In this document: piece by piece, positions 8,862 to 25,399 of the stretch
Numbering within the stretch: position 1 is the first letter of the stretch
Layout of the letters: every line of letters starts with the position of its first letter
Assembly: GCA_016235555.1 (NCBI GenBank)
Contig: JACRKC010000112.1
Span: 20,654-84,653 of the forward strand
Length of the DNA: 64,000 nucleotides
Direction of reading: 5' to 3'
Origin: Verrucomicrobiota bacterium
GTDB lineage: Bacteria; Verrucomicrobiota; Verrucomicrobiia; Opitutales; Opitutaceae
Made by a program: the position numbers and the translations under genes
Notes under the pieces: model-generated
Databases searched by the model: none
What the model saw: only the letters and a program-made list of their open reading frames with translations
Told to the model about the DNA's origin: nothing

Positions 8862-11057
8862 TTAGGTGCGCGCCGGAGCCTTCGAGGAAGTCTCGACGAT
8901 TTTGGTGAGGAGCGAGTTCGGAACCTGCTCAAAGTGCGACGGCGTGATCGAAGCGGACGCGCGGCCCTTGGAGAGGGAGCGGATGTCCGTCACGTAGCCG
9001 AAGAGCGTCTCAAGCGGGATGTGGCAGTTGACGATGCAGGCGCCGGCCTTGTTCTCCATGCCCTGGATCGTGCCGCGGCGGCGGTTCACGTCGCCCATGA
9101 GATCGCCCTGGTATTCCTCGGGGGTGGTGATTTCCACGTGCATGATCGGCTCGAGGAGGATCGGATGGGCCTTCTTCATCGCTTCCTTGAGCGCGAAGAT
9201 GCCGGCCATCTTGAACGCAAGCTCCGACGAGTCGACCTCGTGGAACGAGCCGTCGACGATGCGCACGATGACGTCGACCACCGGATAACCGGCAACAACG
9301 CCATTGTTGGCGCCTTCGAGAATGCCTTCGGTCGCGGGCTTGATGAACTCCTTCGGAATGACGCCGCCGACGATTTCGTTGACGACTTCGACCCCCTTGC
9401 CCTTGACGTTCGGCTCGAGCTTGACGCACACGTGGCCGTATTGGCCCTTGCCGCCCGACTGGCGGATGAACTTGCCCTCGCCGTCCGCGTGCTTGAGCAC
9501 GGTCTCGCGATAGGCGATCTGCGGCTTGCCGGCGGTGGCCTCGACCTTGAACTCGCGCTTCATGCGGTCACGGATGATGTCGAGGTGCAGTTCGCCCATG
9601 CCGGCGAGAATGGTCTGGCCGGTGTCCGGATCGGTCTTGACGCGCAGGGTTGGATCCTCCGCGACAAGGCGCTGGAGCGCGGTGCCCATCTTTTCCTGAT
9701 CGCCCTTCGAGTTCGGCTCGATGGACATCGAGATGACGGGCTCGGGGAATGACGGCGGCTCGAGGCGGATGTCGAAATCCTCGTCGCACAGGGTGTCGCC
9801 GGTGATCACGTCCTTGATGCCAACGAGGGCACAGATGTCACCCGCATAGGCGACATCGATCTCCTCCCGGTCCATCGCGCGCATGAGCACAAGGCGCGAG
9901 AGACGCTCGCTGCGGCGCGTGCGCGGATTATAGAGTGACATGCCCTTCTTGAGCTGGCCGGTGTAAACGCGGTAGAACACGATGCGGCCGACGAAGGCGT
10001 CGTTCCAGAGCTTGAAGGCGAGGCCGGCGACCTTGCTCTTGTCTTCGACGACGGCGGCCACTTCCTGGCCGTCGCTGTCCTGCCCCTTCATCGGAGGAAC
10101 GTCGATCGGGTTCGGGAGGTAGTTGACGACGCAGTCGAGCAGGCGTTGCACGCCCTTCTTCTTGAACGCCGAGCCGGGGACGACGCCGGTGAACTGGAGC
10201 GAGATGGTCGCCTTGCGGACACCGAGCATCAGCTCGTTGACGGAGATTTCTTCGCCACCGAGGTATTTTTCCGCGATGACATCGTCGAAGTCGGAGACGG
10301 CCTCGATGAGCTTGTCCCGATATTCCTTCGACTGCTCCACCATCTCAGCCGGAATCGGCATCGTCTTCGGACTCATCCCGAGCGGATCCTTCGCGTCCTC
10401 CTCAAAGGAGTAGGCGACATTCTGCACGAGATCGATCAGGCCGGAGAAATTCTCCTCCTTGCCGATCGGCAGGAAGATCGGATGCGCGTTGGCCTTGAGC
10501 TTCTCGCGCATCTCGGAGACGGCGCGGTAGAAGTCGGCCCCCGTGCGGTCCATCTTGTTGACGAACGCGATGCGCGGCACGCGATACTTGTTGGCCTGCC
10601 GCCACACGGTCTCGGACTGCGGCTGCACGCCGGCGACCGCGCAGAACACCGCCACCGCCCCGTCGAGCACGCGGAGGGAGCGCTCGACCTCGGCCGTGAA
10701 GTCGACGTGTCCGGGCGTGTCGATGATGTTGATACGCTGTTTGATTCCCTTCCACGGGCCGCACGAGGCGTTCCACGCGCAGGAAATGGCGGCGGCGGTG
10801 ATCGTGATGCCGCGCTCGCGTTCCTGCTCCATCCAGTCGGTCACCGTGGTGCCTTCGTGGACTTCACCCATCTTGTGGACGGCGCCGGAGTAGAAGAGAA
10901 TGCGCTCGGTGGTGGTCGTCTTGCCGGCGTCGATATGCGCGGCGATGCCGATGTTGCGCGTCCATTCGAGCGGAAACGGACGATCCTTGGCGTTGACGGG
11001 CGAGATCTTCGCCTTGTCGGTGACGACAGTAATGACAGGTGCGGCGGCAGCAGACAT
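8862..11057 (-). CDS. fusA: Elongation factor G
   Basis: EF-G is the GTPase that drives ribosomal translocation. The 731-residue protein shows G1 ([10 protein letters not shown]), G2 with the RGITI switch, G3 (DTPGHVDFT) and G4 (NKMDR), followed by domains II-V with GMGELHLDI and the C-terminal [19 protein letters not shown] block. It is about 27 residues longer than E. coli EF-G (704). The excess is an N-terminal extension before the GTPase domain (about 30 residues) and an insert of about 10-12 residues in the switch I-G3 region ([11 protein letters not shown]). It lies between rpsG and rpsJ. Confidence 0.98.
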   Translation of the reverse strand: MSAAAAPVITVVTDKAKISPVNAKDRPFPLEWTRNIGIAAHIDAGKTTTTERILFYSGAVHKMGEVHEGTTVTDWMEQERERGITITAAAISCAWNASCGPWKGIKQRINIIDTPGHVDFTAEVERSLRVLDGAVAVFCAVAGVQPQSETVWRQANKYRVPRIAFVNKMDRTGADFYRAVSEMREKLKANAHPIFLPIGKEENFSGLIDLVQNVAYSFEEDAKDPLGMSPKTMPIPAEMVEQSKEYRDKLIEAVSDFDDVIAEKYLGGEEISVNELMLGVRKATISLQFTGVVPGSAFKKKGVQRLLDCVVNYLPNPIDVPPMKGQDSDGQEVAAVVEDKSKVAGLAFKLWNDAFVGRIVFYRVYTGQLKKGMSLYNPRTRRSERLSRLVLMRAMDREEIDVAYAGDICALVGIKDVITGDTLCDEDFDIRLEPPSFPEPVISMSIEPNSKGDQEKMGTALQRLVAEDPTLRVKTDPDTGQTILAGMGELHLDIIRDRMKREFKVEATAGKPQIAYRETVLKHADGEGKFIRQSGGKGQYGHVCVKLEPNVKGKGVEVVNEIVGGVIPKEFIKPATEGILEGANNGVVAGYPVVDVIVRIVDGSFHEVDSSELAFKMAGIFALKEAMKKAHPILLEPIMHVEITTPEEYQGDLMGDVNRRRGTIQGMENKAGACIVNCHIPLETLFGYVTDIRSLSKGRASASITPSHFEQVPNSLLTKIVETSSKAPART

Positions 11058-11077
11058 TTTACGCGGGACTGGACTGG

Positions 11078-11551
11078 TTACCAGCGGAGGTGGGCGAAGG
11101 CGCGATTGGCCTGGGCCATCTTATGGGTGTCTTCCTTCTTCTTCACGACCGTGCCCGTGTTGTTGTAGGCGTCGATGATCTCGGCGGCGAGGGCGTCCTT
11201 CATGGGGATCCCCTTGCGACCGGTCGCGGCGGCGACCATCCAGCGCAGCGCGAGCGACTCCTGCCGCTCGAACGAAATCTCCACCGGCACCTGATAGGTG
11301 GCGCCACCGACGCGGCGGCTTTTCACCTCGAGACGCGGACGCGCATTTTCGAGCGCACCGAGCATGAGATCAACGGGATCACCCTTCTCGAGTTTTTCGG
11401 AGACTTTCTCGAACGCGCCGTAGACGATGCGCTGGGCGAGGTTCTTCTTTCCGCCTTTCATGATGACGTTGACGAGGCGCGCAACGAGCGGGCTCTTGTA
11501 ACGGGCATCCGGGATAACCTGGCGTTTTTCGGCTCTGTGACGGCGTGACAT
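11078..11551 (-). CDS. rpsG: 30S ribosomal protein S7
   Basis: S7 nucleates assembly of the 30S head and contacts the E-site tRNA. The 157-residue product starts [18 protein letters not shown] and contains the KGGKK.LA..IVYGA block, [13 protein letters not shown] and the tail [15 protein letters not shown]. Length is typical (about 156). It lies between rpsL and fusA with short spacers. Confidence 0.98.
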   Translation of the reverse strand: MSRRHRAEKRQVIPDARYKSPLVARLVNVIMKGGKKNLAQRIVYGAFEKVSEKLEKGDPVDLMLGALENARPRLEVKSRRVGGATYQVPVEISFERQESLALRWMVAAATGRKGIPMKDALAAEIIDAYNNTGTVVKKKEDTHKMAQANRAFAHLRW

Positions 11552-11579
11552 GGCGAGATGGTGTTAGAAAAGAACGGTA

Positions 11580-11960
11580 TTACTTGGCGGCTTTCGGGCG
11601 CTTGACACCGTATTTGGAGCGGGAGCGGCGGCGTTTCTCGACACCGGTCGCGTCGAGCGTGCCGCGGACGATGTGGTAGCGGACGCCGGGAAGGTCCTTC
11701 ACCCGACCGCCGCGCACCAACACAATCGAGTGCTCCTGCAAATTGTGGCCCTCGTCGGGGATGTAGGAGATGACTTCGTTGCCATTCGTGAGACGAACCT
11801 TCGCGACTTTGCGGATGGCGGAGTTCGGCTTCTTCGGGGTGCGGGTCATGACCTGCACACACACGCCACGACGGAAAGGATTGCCCGCCAAAGCCGGAGA
11901 CTTCGACTTGATCCGCATCTTGCGGCGGCCTTTGCGCACGAGTTGGTTGATGGTTGGCAT
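11580..11960 (-). CDS. rpsL: 30S ribosomal protein S12
   Basis: S12 sits in the decoding centre and is the streptomycin-resistance locus. The 126-residue product starts at the ATG at 11958-11960 ([12 protein letters not shown]). It carries the [20 protein letters not shown] motif, where the classic streptomycin lysine (K43 in E. coli) is present as Lys, the [26 protein letters not shown] motif, and the GVKRPK tail. The frame is open for 36 codons upstream, but the conserved start fixes it here. It is the first gene of the str-S10-spc run. Confidence 0.98.
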   Translation of the reverse strand: MPTINQLVRKGRRKMRIKSKSPALAGNPFRRGVCVQVMTRTPKKPNSAIRKVAKVRLTNGNEVISYIPDEGHNLQEHSIVLVRGGRVKDLPGVRYHIVRGTLDATGVEKRRRSRSKYGVKRPKAAK

Positions 11961-12232
11961 ACGAGAGGGTTGAAAGTTACGGAGAGAGAATTGGCGAAAA
12001 GGGGAGAACGCTACCTTGCGCCAAATGCTCGGCAAGAACTTTTTGGCGAAAACTAGCTTGTCTCGCAAAAACCGGCTTCAGGCCGGCTTCGCGGAGGGAA
12101 AAAAAGCGTTCACCGGCCGGAGCCGACAACGCGCAGGAGGTGGGAGAAAAGAGGGCCGAAATTTGCGGCAAAAAAAAAGAACTCAAGCAGAATCCCGGTC
12201 TCGGGGCAGAAAGTTGTGCACCGCTCGGGCAC
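11961..12232 (-). other. Non-coding leader of the str-S10-spc run
   Basis: This stretch lies between the second rpoC terminator and the rpsL start. I see no gene in it on either strand that can be supported. On the minus strand it holds the candidate promoter at 12008-12035, several T-rich stretches and a small GCCGGC-type inverted repeat (about 12070-12090). It is the natural place for the promoter and leader of the ribosomal-protein transcript. Confidence 0.5.
12008..12035 (-). promoter_or_regulatory. Candidate promoter for rpsL and downstream genes
   Basis: On the minus strand TTGCCG (12030-12035) and TAGCGT (12008-12013) are separated by 16 bases. Both match the sigma-70 hexamers only partly (4 of 6 and 3-4 of 6). 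The location downstream of two terminators and about 48 bases before the rpsL ATG is right for a promoter, but the match itself is weak. Confidence 0.3.
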
Positions 12233-12262
12233 AAAAAAAACGCCCGGTCAAAAGACCGGGCG
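12233..12262 (-). terminator. Rho-independent terminator, second after rpoC
   Basis: On the minus strand a perfect 9-bp stem (CGCCCGGTC / GACCGGGCG, loop TTTT) is followed directly by a run of eight T (complement of 12233-12240). It is the second of two tandem terminators after rpoC and separates the rpoBC transcript from the str-S10-spc run. Confidence 0.9.
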
Positions 12263-12381
12263 TAAAACTCCATGGAGCTAGGCTCTACATGGCGTTTTTG
12301 GCGGGAGGGATGCGTAACGTGGCACAGCATCACTCGATTACAAGGAGGAGTTATTCACAGGTTATTCCCTTCGCCTCCTCG

Positions 12382-12418
12382 AAAAAAAAGAAGCCGCGAA
12401 CGAGAGTTCGCGGCTTCT
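12382..12418 (-). terminator. Rho-independent terminator of rpoC
   Basis: On the minus strand a perfect 12-bp stem (AGAAGCCGCGAA pairing with its complement, 6-base loop, 12389-12418) is followed by eight T (complement of 12382-12389). It begins about 23 bases after the rpoC stop codon and is the primary end of the rplKAJL-rpoBC transcript. Confidence 0.93.
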
Positions 12419-12440
12419 GAAATGAAAAACAGCAGTGCGG

Positions 12441-16574
<4,134 letters not shown>

Positions 16575-16626
16575 GTTAAAGGCTCCGTGAATTTGTTCGT
16601 GAAAGGGAAACGACGCGGGCTCCGGC

Positions 16627-20406
<3,780 letters not shown>

Positions 20407-20493
20407 GAGAGTTCCCGATGGAAGGTGAAGGGCGGAGAGAACGGAGCGCGGCGCTCAACGCGCAGCGCGGGAGTCAAACGAAAGAACGATTGG

Positions 20494-20535
20494 AAAAAGG
20501 GCAAAGGACAGGCCGCGCATTGGCACGGCCTGCCC
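20494..20535 (-). terminator. Attenuator-like terminator between rplL and rpoB
   Basis: On the minus strand a 10-bp stem containing one G-U pair (GGGCAGGCCG with CGGCCTGTCC, 20506-20535) is followed by a T-rich tract ending in TTTTT (20494-20498). It lies 50 bases after the rplL stop and about 90 before rpoB. E. coli also has a partial terminator here that adjusts the ratio of L12 to polymerase, so this is probably an attenuator rather than a full stop. Confidence 0.75.
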
Positions 20536-20584
20536 CGAACATAACGGAAGTTTTGCGAATGAAATCGCCAAGCTTCGCGCGGGC

Positions 20585-20971
20585 TTACTTGAGCTCGACC
20601 TTGGCGCCGGCGGCCTCGAGCTTCTTCTTGATTTCCTCGGCCTCGGCCTTGGGGGCGTTCTCCTTGACGTTCTTCGGCGCGCCCTCGACGAGATCCTTGG
20701 CTTCCTTGAGGCCCAAGCCGGTGATGGCGCGGACTTCCTTGATGACGCCGATCTTGTTCGCGCCGGCCTCCTTGAGGACGACGGTGAACTCGGTCTGCGC
20801 TTCGGCGGCCGGAGCGGCCGCGGCGGCAGCGCCACCCGCCGGGGCGGCGGCGACGGCAGCGGCGGCGGACACGCCCCACTTGGCTTCGAGATCTTTGACG
20901 AGGGCGGCGAGTTCGAGGACGGGCTGCGCGGACAGCCACTCGATGACTTGGTCTTTGGTGATGTTGCTCAT
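20585..20971 (-). CDS. rplL: 50S ribosomal protein L7/L12
   Basis: L7/L12 forms the flexible stalk that recruits translational GTPases. The 128-residue product has the N-terminal dimerisation region ([25 protein letters not shown]), an Ala-rich hinge (residues about 35-58) and the C-terminal domain ([44 protein letters not shown]). An AAGGAG lies well placed upstream of the ATG. It is separated from rplJ by 145 bases of non-coding sequence and from rpoB by an attenuator-like hairpin. Confidence 0.98.
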   Translation of the reverse strand: MSNITKDQVIEWLSAQPVLELAALVKDLEAKWGVSAAAAVAAAPAGGAAAAAAPAAEAQTEFTVVLKEAGANKIGVIKEVRAITGLGLKEAKDLVEGAPKNVKENAPKAEAEEIKKKLEAAGAKVELK

Positions 20972-21116
20972 GATGACTTCTCCTTGGGCGGGCTAGCGGT
21001 CTCGGGAGGTGAGACACGTTTAAGAGACGTATCCCCTAGCCTGCCTCGTTGGATGATTCTTCCCCGGCTTGCGCCGGAAAAACGGGTTTTCGGTTTTAAG
21101 GTGGAGGGAACGACGC
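20972..21116 (-). other. rplJ-rplL intergenic spacer
   Basis: This is a 145-base non-coding spacer, long for this operon. It contains short inverted repeats (a GGTCTC/GAGACC pair and a GCTAGC/CTAGC pair around 20995-21045) that could fold in the transcript. No terminator with a T-run and no promoter stands out. In many bacteria rplJ and rplL are almost contiguous, so this spacer may hold regulatory RNA structure. Confidence 0.35.
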
Positions 21117-21614
21117 TCAGGCCGCGGGAGCCGCGGGCTGCTCCTTTTTGACCCTGGCGTCGAGCACACGGACAAAGGCCGCGGCATTGCTCTTGAGGAG
21201 GCCGAGCAGTTGCGCGCGGAGCGCGTCGAACGACGGCAGATCGGCGATCTTGGCGAGGTCGGCGGCGCTGATGAGCTTCTTGTCCATCACGCCTACCTTC
21301 ACTTCGAGCTTCTGCTTTTCCTTGAAGAATTCCTTCAGGACTTTGGCGACGCCCGCGGAGTTCTTGCCGCCAACGACAATGGCCGTCGGGCCGGTGAGCG
21401 ACGCATCGAGTTCGGGCAGGCCGAGGGCCTTGGCCGCGACGCGCAGCGAGCTGTTCTTCACGACGTGGAACTCGGCCTTCTCGGCGTCGAGTTTCTTGCG
21501 GAGGTCGGCGACGTCGGCGACGGTGACCTTCGTGAAGTTGGCGAGGATGACGTAATCGGACTTCTTGAGGTGAGTCTCGACTTCGGAAATCAGGTATTGT
21601 TTTTCGGCTCTCAT
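21117..21614 (-). CDS. rplJ: 50S ribosomal protein L10
   Basis: L10 anchors the L7/L12 dimers to the ribosome through its C-terminal helix. The 165-residue product starts MRAEKQYLISEVETHLKKSDYVILANFTKVTVADVADLRKKL and contains the central F.VVKN...R.A block and a C-terminal Ala-rich tail. Length equals E. coli L10. The GAGGAG preceding the ATG is a good ribosome binding site, and the start lies 11 bases after rplA. Confidence 0.97.
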   Translation of the reverse strand: MRAEKQYLISEVETHLKKSDYVILANFTKVTVADVADLRKKLDAEKAEFHVVKNSSLRVAAKALGLPELDASLTGPTAIVVGGKNSAGVAKVLKEFFKEKQKLEVKVGVMDKKLISAADLAKIADLPSFDALRAQLLGLLKSNAAAFVRVLDARVKKEQPAAPAA

Positions 21615-21625
21615 GGTCGGGCTCC

Positions 21626-22324
21626 TCAGTATTTCGAATATTCGGTGGACGCGATCTTCACTCCCGGGCTCATGCTCGACGACAGGTGCACGCTCTTGAT
21701 GAACACGCCGCCCTTGAAGGTGTTGGGCTTGGCCTTGCCTACGGCTTCGAGGACCGCGGCGGCATTTTCGAGGATCTGCGCGGACGTGAACGAACGCTTG
21801 CCGACGCCGACGCCGATGTTGGCGGTCTTGTCCATCTTGAACTCCACGCGGCCGGCCTTCACGGCCTTGATGCCGGCGGCGATGTCGTCGGTGACGGTGC
21901 CCGCCTTGGGATTGGGCATGAGGCCCTTGGGGCCGAGGATGCGGGCGAGGGTGCGGACCTGCTTCATCGCCTCGTTGGTCGCGATCGCGACATCGAAGTC
22001 GAGCCAGCCGTCCTGGATTTTCTTCATCAGGTCGGCGAGACCGGCTTCATCAGCACCGGCGTCGAGGGCCTTCTTCGCATCGTCGGTGAAGACGATCACG
22101 CGGACCTTCTTGCCGGAGCCGTTCGGGAGCGGCGTGGTGCCGCGCACGTTCTGCTCGCCGGACGCGGCGTCGACGCCGAGGCGGAACGAGAGTTCGATGG
22201 TCTCGTCGAACTTGGTCTTCGGGAATTTCGCGAGGATTTCAACCGCGTCCTTCAACGGGTATTCCTGCGTGAGATCGGCGACCTTGAGGGCGCCGCGGTA
22301 GCGTTTGCTGTGGGTTTTTGCCAT
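21626..22324 (-). CDS. rplA: 50S ribosomal protein L1
   Basis: L1 binds the mobile L1 stalk of 23S rRNA and in many bacteria also represses the L11 operon. The 232-residue product has the KFDETIELSFRLGVD block, RGTTPLPNGSGK..RV.VF, LGPKGLMPNPKAGTVT (the RNA-binding core) and the C-terminal TFKGGVFIKSVHLSSSMSPGVKI. Length matches E. coli (234). An AGGAG precedes the ATG. A perfect 48-bp palindromic repeat sits in the spacer upstream, towards rplK. Confidence 0.98.
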   Translation of the reverse strand: MAKTHSKRYRGALKVADLTQEYPLKDAVEILAKFPKTKFDETIELSFRLGVDAASGEQNVRGTTPLPNGSGKKVRVIVFTDDAKKALDAGADEAGLADLMKKIQDGWLDFDVAIATNEAMKQVRTLARILGPKGLMPNPKAGTVTDDIAAGIKAVKAGRVEFKMDKTANIGVGVGKRSFTSAQILENAAAVLEAVGKAKPNTFKGGVFIKSVHLSSSMSPGVKIASTEYSKY

Positions 22325-22394
22325 GTGGACTCCTTGCGGTGCGAACGCGCCGTGAAGGCGCTCCCGCGGTGAGTTTTCGTTGTTTTTGCTTTTC

Positions 22395-22442
22395 GTAGGT
22401 CGGGGTTTATCCCCGACATGTCGGGGATAAACCCCGACCTAC
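22395..22442. repeat. Inverted pair of GTAG-headed REP sequences
   Basis: This is a perfect 48-bp palindrome made of two 24-bp arms (22395-22418 and 22419-22442) with no spacer. Each arm reads GTAG and then a small hairpin of its own (GTCGGGG, TTTAT, CCCCGAC). GTAG heads and inverted pairing match the REP/REPIN elements mobilised by REP-associated tyrosine transposases. It lies in the rplK-rplA spacer. It lacks a T-run, so it is not a classical terminator, but it may stabilise or pause the transcript. Confidence 0.85.
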
Positions 22443-22464
22443 AAAATTCGTTTCGTGGGGCTAG

Positions 22465-22890
22465 TTAGTCGACGACCTCGATGCCCATGTTGCGGGCGGT
22501 GCCGGCGATGATCTTGATCCCGGCGGCCTCATCCTTGGCGTTCATGTCGTTCTTCTTGATTTTCCAGATCTCGGCGCACTGCTTCTTGGTGACCTTGCCG
22601 ACCTTGTCCTGGTTGGGTTTGGCGGAGCCACTGGCGATGTTGGCGGCCTTCTTGAGGAGGACGCTCGCGGGCGGCGACTTGAGGATGAACGTGAAGCTCT
22701 TGTCGGTGTAGACCGTGATGACCACCGGCAGGATCATGCCGTTCTGGTCCTTGGTGCGGGCGTTAAAGTCCTTGCAGAACGCCATGATGTTGACGCCTTG
22801 CGCGCCGAGCGCGGGGCCGACCGGGGGCGCGGGATTCGCGGCGCCGGCGGGCAACTGGAGGCGGATGTAACCTTGGATCTTCTTAGCCAT
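22465..22890 (-). CDS. rplK: 50S ribosomal protein L11
   Basis: L11 forms the base of the GTPase-associated centre and is needed for RelA activation. The 141-residue product starts at the ATG at 22888-22890 ([36 protein letters not shown]) and contains the thiopeptide-region prolines, [13 protein letters not shown] and the C-terminal [13 protein letters not shown]. Length equals E. coli (142). A longer frame upstream is not supported by conservation. Confidence 0.98.
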   Translation of the reverse strand: MAKKIQGYIRLQLPAGAANPAPPVGPALGAQGVNIMAFCKDFNARTKDQNGMILPVVITVYTDKSFTFILKSPPASVLLKKAANIASGSAKPNQDKVGKVTKKQCAEIWKIKKNDMNAKDEAAGIKIIAGTARNMGIEVVD

Positions 22891-22992
22891 GTGAACCTGT
22901 CTTTCGGATATGTGATTTATGATTTTGAGATTCTTGATTCCGATTTCGCGAGAGGCGCGGGAAACCATGAATCGCCAATCATCGATCGGAAA

Positions 22993-23571
22993 TTATTCGG
23001 CGGCGCGCTGGACCTGCCAGTATTCGAGTTCGACCGGGGTGAAGCGGCCGAAGATGGAGACGGAGACCTTGAGCTTGCCGCGTTCGGGATCGATTTCGTC
23101 GATGCGGCCGGTGAGGGACGCGAAGGCGCCGTCGGTGATCTTCACTTCCTCGCCGACGGAGTATTGCACCTTCGGCACTTCCTTGCCGCTGGCGGCTTCG
23201 ATGCGCGAGTGAATCTCGTCGATCTCCGACTGGCGGAGCGCCGCGGGATGGTCCCCGCCGACGAAGCCGATCACACCCGTGGTCTCCTTCATGAAATACC
23301 ACGGCTTGTTGATGAGCTTCTTGTCCTCGTCGTAGAGCCGGGCGCACACGAACACGTAACCCGGATACAGCTTGCGCACCTTGGTGGTCTTCTTGCCGCC
23401 CTTGACCTCCGAGACGACTTCCGTGGGCAGGAGAATCTCGAAAATGGATTCGTCGAGCTCCTCGGCCTTTTTGAACTTCTCGATGTAGGTCTTCACCTTG
23501 CTCTCCTGGCCGGAGAGCGTGTGCAGCGCGAACCATTGCGCGCCGGCGGGGGCGGTCGTTTGGGCGGACAT
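22993..23571 (-). CDS. nusG: Transcription termination/antitermination protein NusG
   Basis: NusG binds RNA polymerase and couples it to Rho and to the ribosome. The 192-residue product shows the NGN domain (QWFALHTLSGQESKVKTYIEKF, KLYPGYVFV, residues about 12-125) and a C-terminal KOW domain (YSVGEEVKITDGAFASLTGRIDEIDPERGKLKVSVSIFGRFTPVELEY). The usual F.G..G.V..I pattern is kept but with A-S-L-T-G in place of F-x-G. It lies between secE and rplK, 9 bases after secE. Confidence 0.97.
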   Translation of the reverse strand: MSAQTTAPAGAQWFALHTLSGQESKVKTYIEKFKKAEELDESIFEILLPTEVVSEVKGGKKTTKVRKLYPGYVFVCARLYDEDKKLINKPWYFMKETTGVIGFVGGDHPAALRQSEIDEIHSRIEAASGKEVPKVQYSVGEEVKITDGAFASLTGRIDEIDPERGKLKVSVSIFGRFTPVELEYWQVQRAAE

Positions 23572-23580
23572 GGCGGGGCG

Positions 23581-23784
23581 TTAGCTCACCCAGGAGGTGA
23601 GCAGGTCGACGACTTGATACAGCGAGAAATCGCTGATGCTGGTGAACACGCCCATGATGATCGCGGCGACGATTACAATGAGAGTCGAATTGCCGAGTTC
23701 GGCCCAAGTGGGCCAGGCGCACTTGAGCAGTTCGTCCCACATTTCGCGGACGAAAACGCGGATGGCGCTGAATGGATTTTTCAT
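23581..23784 (-). CDS. secE: Preprotein translocase subunit SecE
   Basis: SecE clamps SecY in the Sec translocon. The 67-residue product starts at the ATG at 23782-23784 and has the short single-span form: an amphipathic stretch (FVREMWDELLKCAWPTWAELGNSTLIV) carrying the conserved WP..E pattern, then one membrane helix (VIVAAIIMGVFTSI). It lies between tRNA-Trp and nusG, the classic secE position. Confidence 0.96.
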   Translation of the reverse strand: MKNPFSAIRVFVREMWDELLKCAWPTWAELGNSTLIVIVAAIIMGVFTSISDFSLYQVVDLLTSWVS

Positions 23785-23802
23785 CGGACGGTTTTTGGAA
23801 AG

Positions 23803-23878
23803 TGGCAGGGGCGGAGGGACTCGAACCCCCAACCGACGGTTTTGGAGACCGCTACTCTACCAATTGAGCTACACCCCT
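23803..23878 (-). tRNA. tRNA-Trp (CCA)
   Basis: A 76-base tRNA on the minus strand with the CCA end encoded. The acceptor stem is AGGGGTG / CGCCCCT, the D arm is AGCTCAATTGGTAGAGT, the anticodon loop CTCCAAA gives anticodon CCA, and the T arm has GGTTCGAGTCC. It sits between tuf and secE, a common arrangement. Confidence 0.97.
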
Positions 23879-23957
23879 GTGTGTGGTCTTTTAGACGACG
23901 CAGCCGAGGCCCGGAAAAAAGCCTCGGCGTGGTCGATTTAAACGTTTGGGAGACGAC

Positions 23958-25148
23958 TTATTCGACGATCTCCGTGATGCGGCCGGCTCCGATGGTCCGA
24001 CCGCCCTCGCGGATGGCGAAGCGCTGGGTCTTTTCCATGGCGATCGGCGCGATCAGCTCGATGTCGACGTTGGTGTTGTCACCGGGCATGATCATCTCGA
24101 CACCCTTGGCGAGCACGACGATACCGGTCACGTCGGTGGTCCGGAAGTAGAACTGCGGCCGGTAACCGTTGAAGAACGGCGTGTGGCGGCCACCCTCGTC
24201 CTTGGTGAGGACGTAAATCTCGGCCTTGGCCTTCTTGTGGGGAGTGATCGACTTCGGGGCGGCCAGAACCTGACCACGCTCGATGCCGTCCTTTTCCACA
24301 CCGCGGAGGAGGAGGCCGACGTTGTCGCCCGCCTGGCCGCTGTCGAGGAGCTTGCGGAACATCTCGACGCCCGTGCAAACGGTCGTGGCGGTGTCGCGGA
24401 GACCGACGATTTCGAGGGTGTCGTTCACCTTGACGACGCCGCGCTCGATACGACCGGTGGCGACGGTGCCGCGGCCGGTGATCGAGAACACGTCTTCGAC
24501 CGACATGAGGAAGGGCTTGTCCATCTCGCGGACCGGCTCGGCGATTTCGCTGTCGATCGCGTCCATGAGTTCACCGATGGCCTTGTCGCCCTCGGGCTTG
24601 CCCTCGAGCGCGGCGGTGGCGGAGCCACGGACGATCTTGGCGCTGTCGCCGTCGAACTTGTATTTGTTGAGGAGTTCGCGGATTTCCATCTCGACGAGGT
24701 CGAGGAGTTCCTTGTCGTCGATGAGGTCGACCTTGTTGAGCCAGACCACGATCTTCGGCACGCCGACCTGGCGGGCGAGGAGGATGTGCTCACGGGTCTG
24801 CGGCATCGGGCCGTCCGCGGCCGACACGACGAGGATGGCGCCGTCCATCTGCGCGGCGCCGGTGATCATGTTCTTGACGAAGTCGGCGTGGCCGGGGCAA
24901 TCGACGTGGGCGTAGTGGCGCTTGGCGGTCTCATACTCCACGTGGGCGACCGCGATGGTGACGGTCTTGGTCGCGTCACGCACGGTGCCGCCCTTGGCGA
25001 TGTCGGCGTAGGCCTTGATCTGCGCAAGGCCCTTGCGCGACTGAACCGCCAGAATCGCGGCGGTCGTGGTCGTCTTACCGTGGTCAATGTGGCCGATGGT
25101 GCCGACGTTGACGTGCGGTTTGGTGCGTTCGAATGTTGCTTTAGCCAT
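23958..25148 (-). CDS. tuf: Elongation factor Tu
   Basis: EF-Tu delivers aminoacyl-tRNA to the ribosome. The 396-residue product starts at the ATG at 25146-25148 ([32 protein letters not shown]) and contains the G2 threonine region, [29 protein letters not shown], and domains II and III ending [14 protein letters not shown]. The kirromycin and pulvomycin contact regions look ordinary. It is the only tuf in the window and sits with tRNA-Thr and tRNA-Trp, not between fusA and rpsJ. Confidence 0.98.
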   Translation of the reverse strand: MAKATFERTKPHVNVGTIGHIDHGKTTTTAAILAVQSRKGLAQIKAYADIAKGGTVRDATKTVTIAVAHVEYETAKRHYAHVDCPGHADFVKNMITGAAQMDGAILVVSAADGPMPQTREHILLARQVGVPKIVVWLNKVDLIDDKELLDLVEMEIRELLNKYKFDGDSAKIVRGSATAALEGKPEGDKAIGELMDAIDSEIAEPVREMDKPFLMSVEDVFSITGRGTVATGRIERGVVKVNDTLEIVGLRDTATTVCTGVEMFRKLLDSGQAGDNVGLLLRGVEKDGIERGQVLAAPKSITPHKKAKAEIYVLTKDEGGRHTPFFNGYRPQFYFRTTDVTGIVVLAKGVEMIMPGDNTNVDIELIAPIAMEKTQRFAIREGGRTIGAGRITEIVE

Positions 25149-25229
25149 GGAGTGGTTGGGTTTGTTGGATGAAACTTGGCCTCGGGGTTTTACGTCGGCG
25201 AAGCAACCGACGACCTTCGTGTTTTGGCA

Positions 25230-25305
25230 TGGAGCCCAGAATCGGATTTGAACCGACGACCTCCCCCTTACCAAGGGGGTGCTCTACCAACTGAGCTATC
25301 TGGGC
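25230..25305 (-). tRNA. tRNA-Thr (GGT)
   Basis: A 76-base tRNA on the minus strand with the CCA end encoded. The acceptor stem is GCCCAGA / TCTGGGC, the D arm is AGCTCAGTTGGTAGAGC, the anticodon loop TTGGTAA gives anticodon GGT, and the T arm has GGTTCAAATCC. It precedes tuf by about 80 bases in the same direction, as in the E. coli thrT-tufB arrangement. Confidence 0.97.
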
Positions 25306-25342
25306 AGAGTAAGGCTGTGCCAAAAAACGAAAAGAGCCGGTG

Positions 25343-25371
25343 AACGTGCAGCCCGGTTTTGGCACCGTCAA
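25343..25371 (-). promoter_or_regulatory. Candidate promoter upstream of tRNA-Thr
   Basis: On the minus strand TTGACG (25366-25371), five of six for a sigma-70 -35 box, is followed after 17 bases by CACGTT (25343-25348), a poor -10. The position, about 40 bases before the tRNA, suits the start of the tRNA-Thr/tuf transcript. Confidence is low because only the -35 is convincing. Confidence 0.28.
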
Positions 25372-25399
25372 CAGCAAATTCGCTTGAATTCCGAAATTT

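Noticed and set aside
11954..12420. Plus-strand open frames across the rpoC-rpsL spacer
   Set aside because: They run through two terminator hairpins and the rpsL leader and show no protein features.
22395..22442. The long palindrome as a transcription terminator
   Set aside because: It lies inside a ribosomal operon, has no T-run on the transcribed strand and matches REP architecture.
25306..25399. Terminator for the ExbBD operon before tRNA-Thr
   Set aside because: Only short imperfect stems are present and the T-run is not placed after a stable hairpin.
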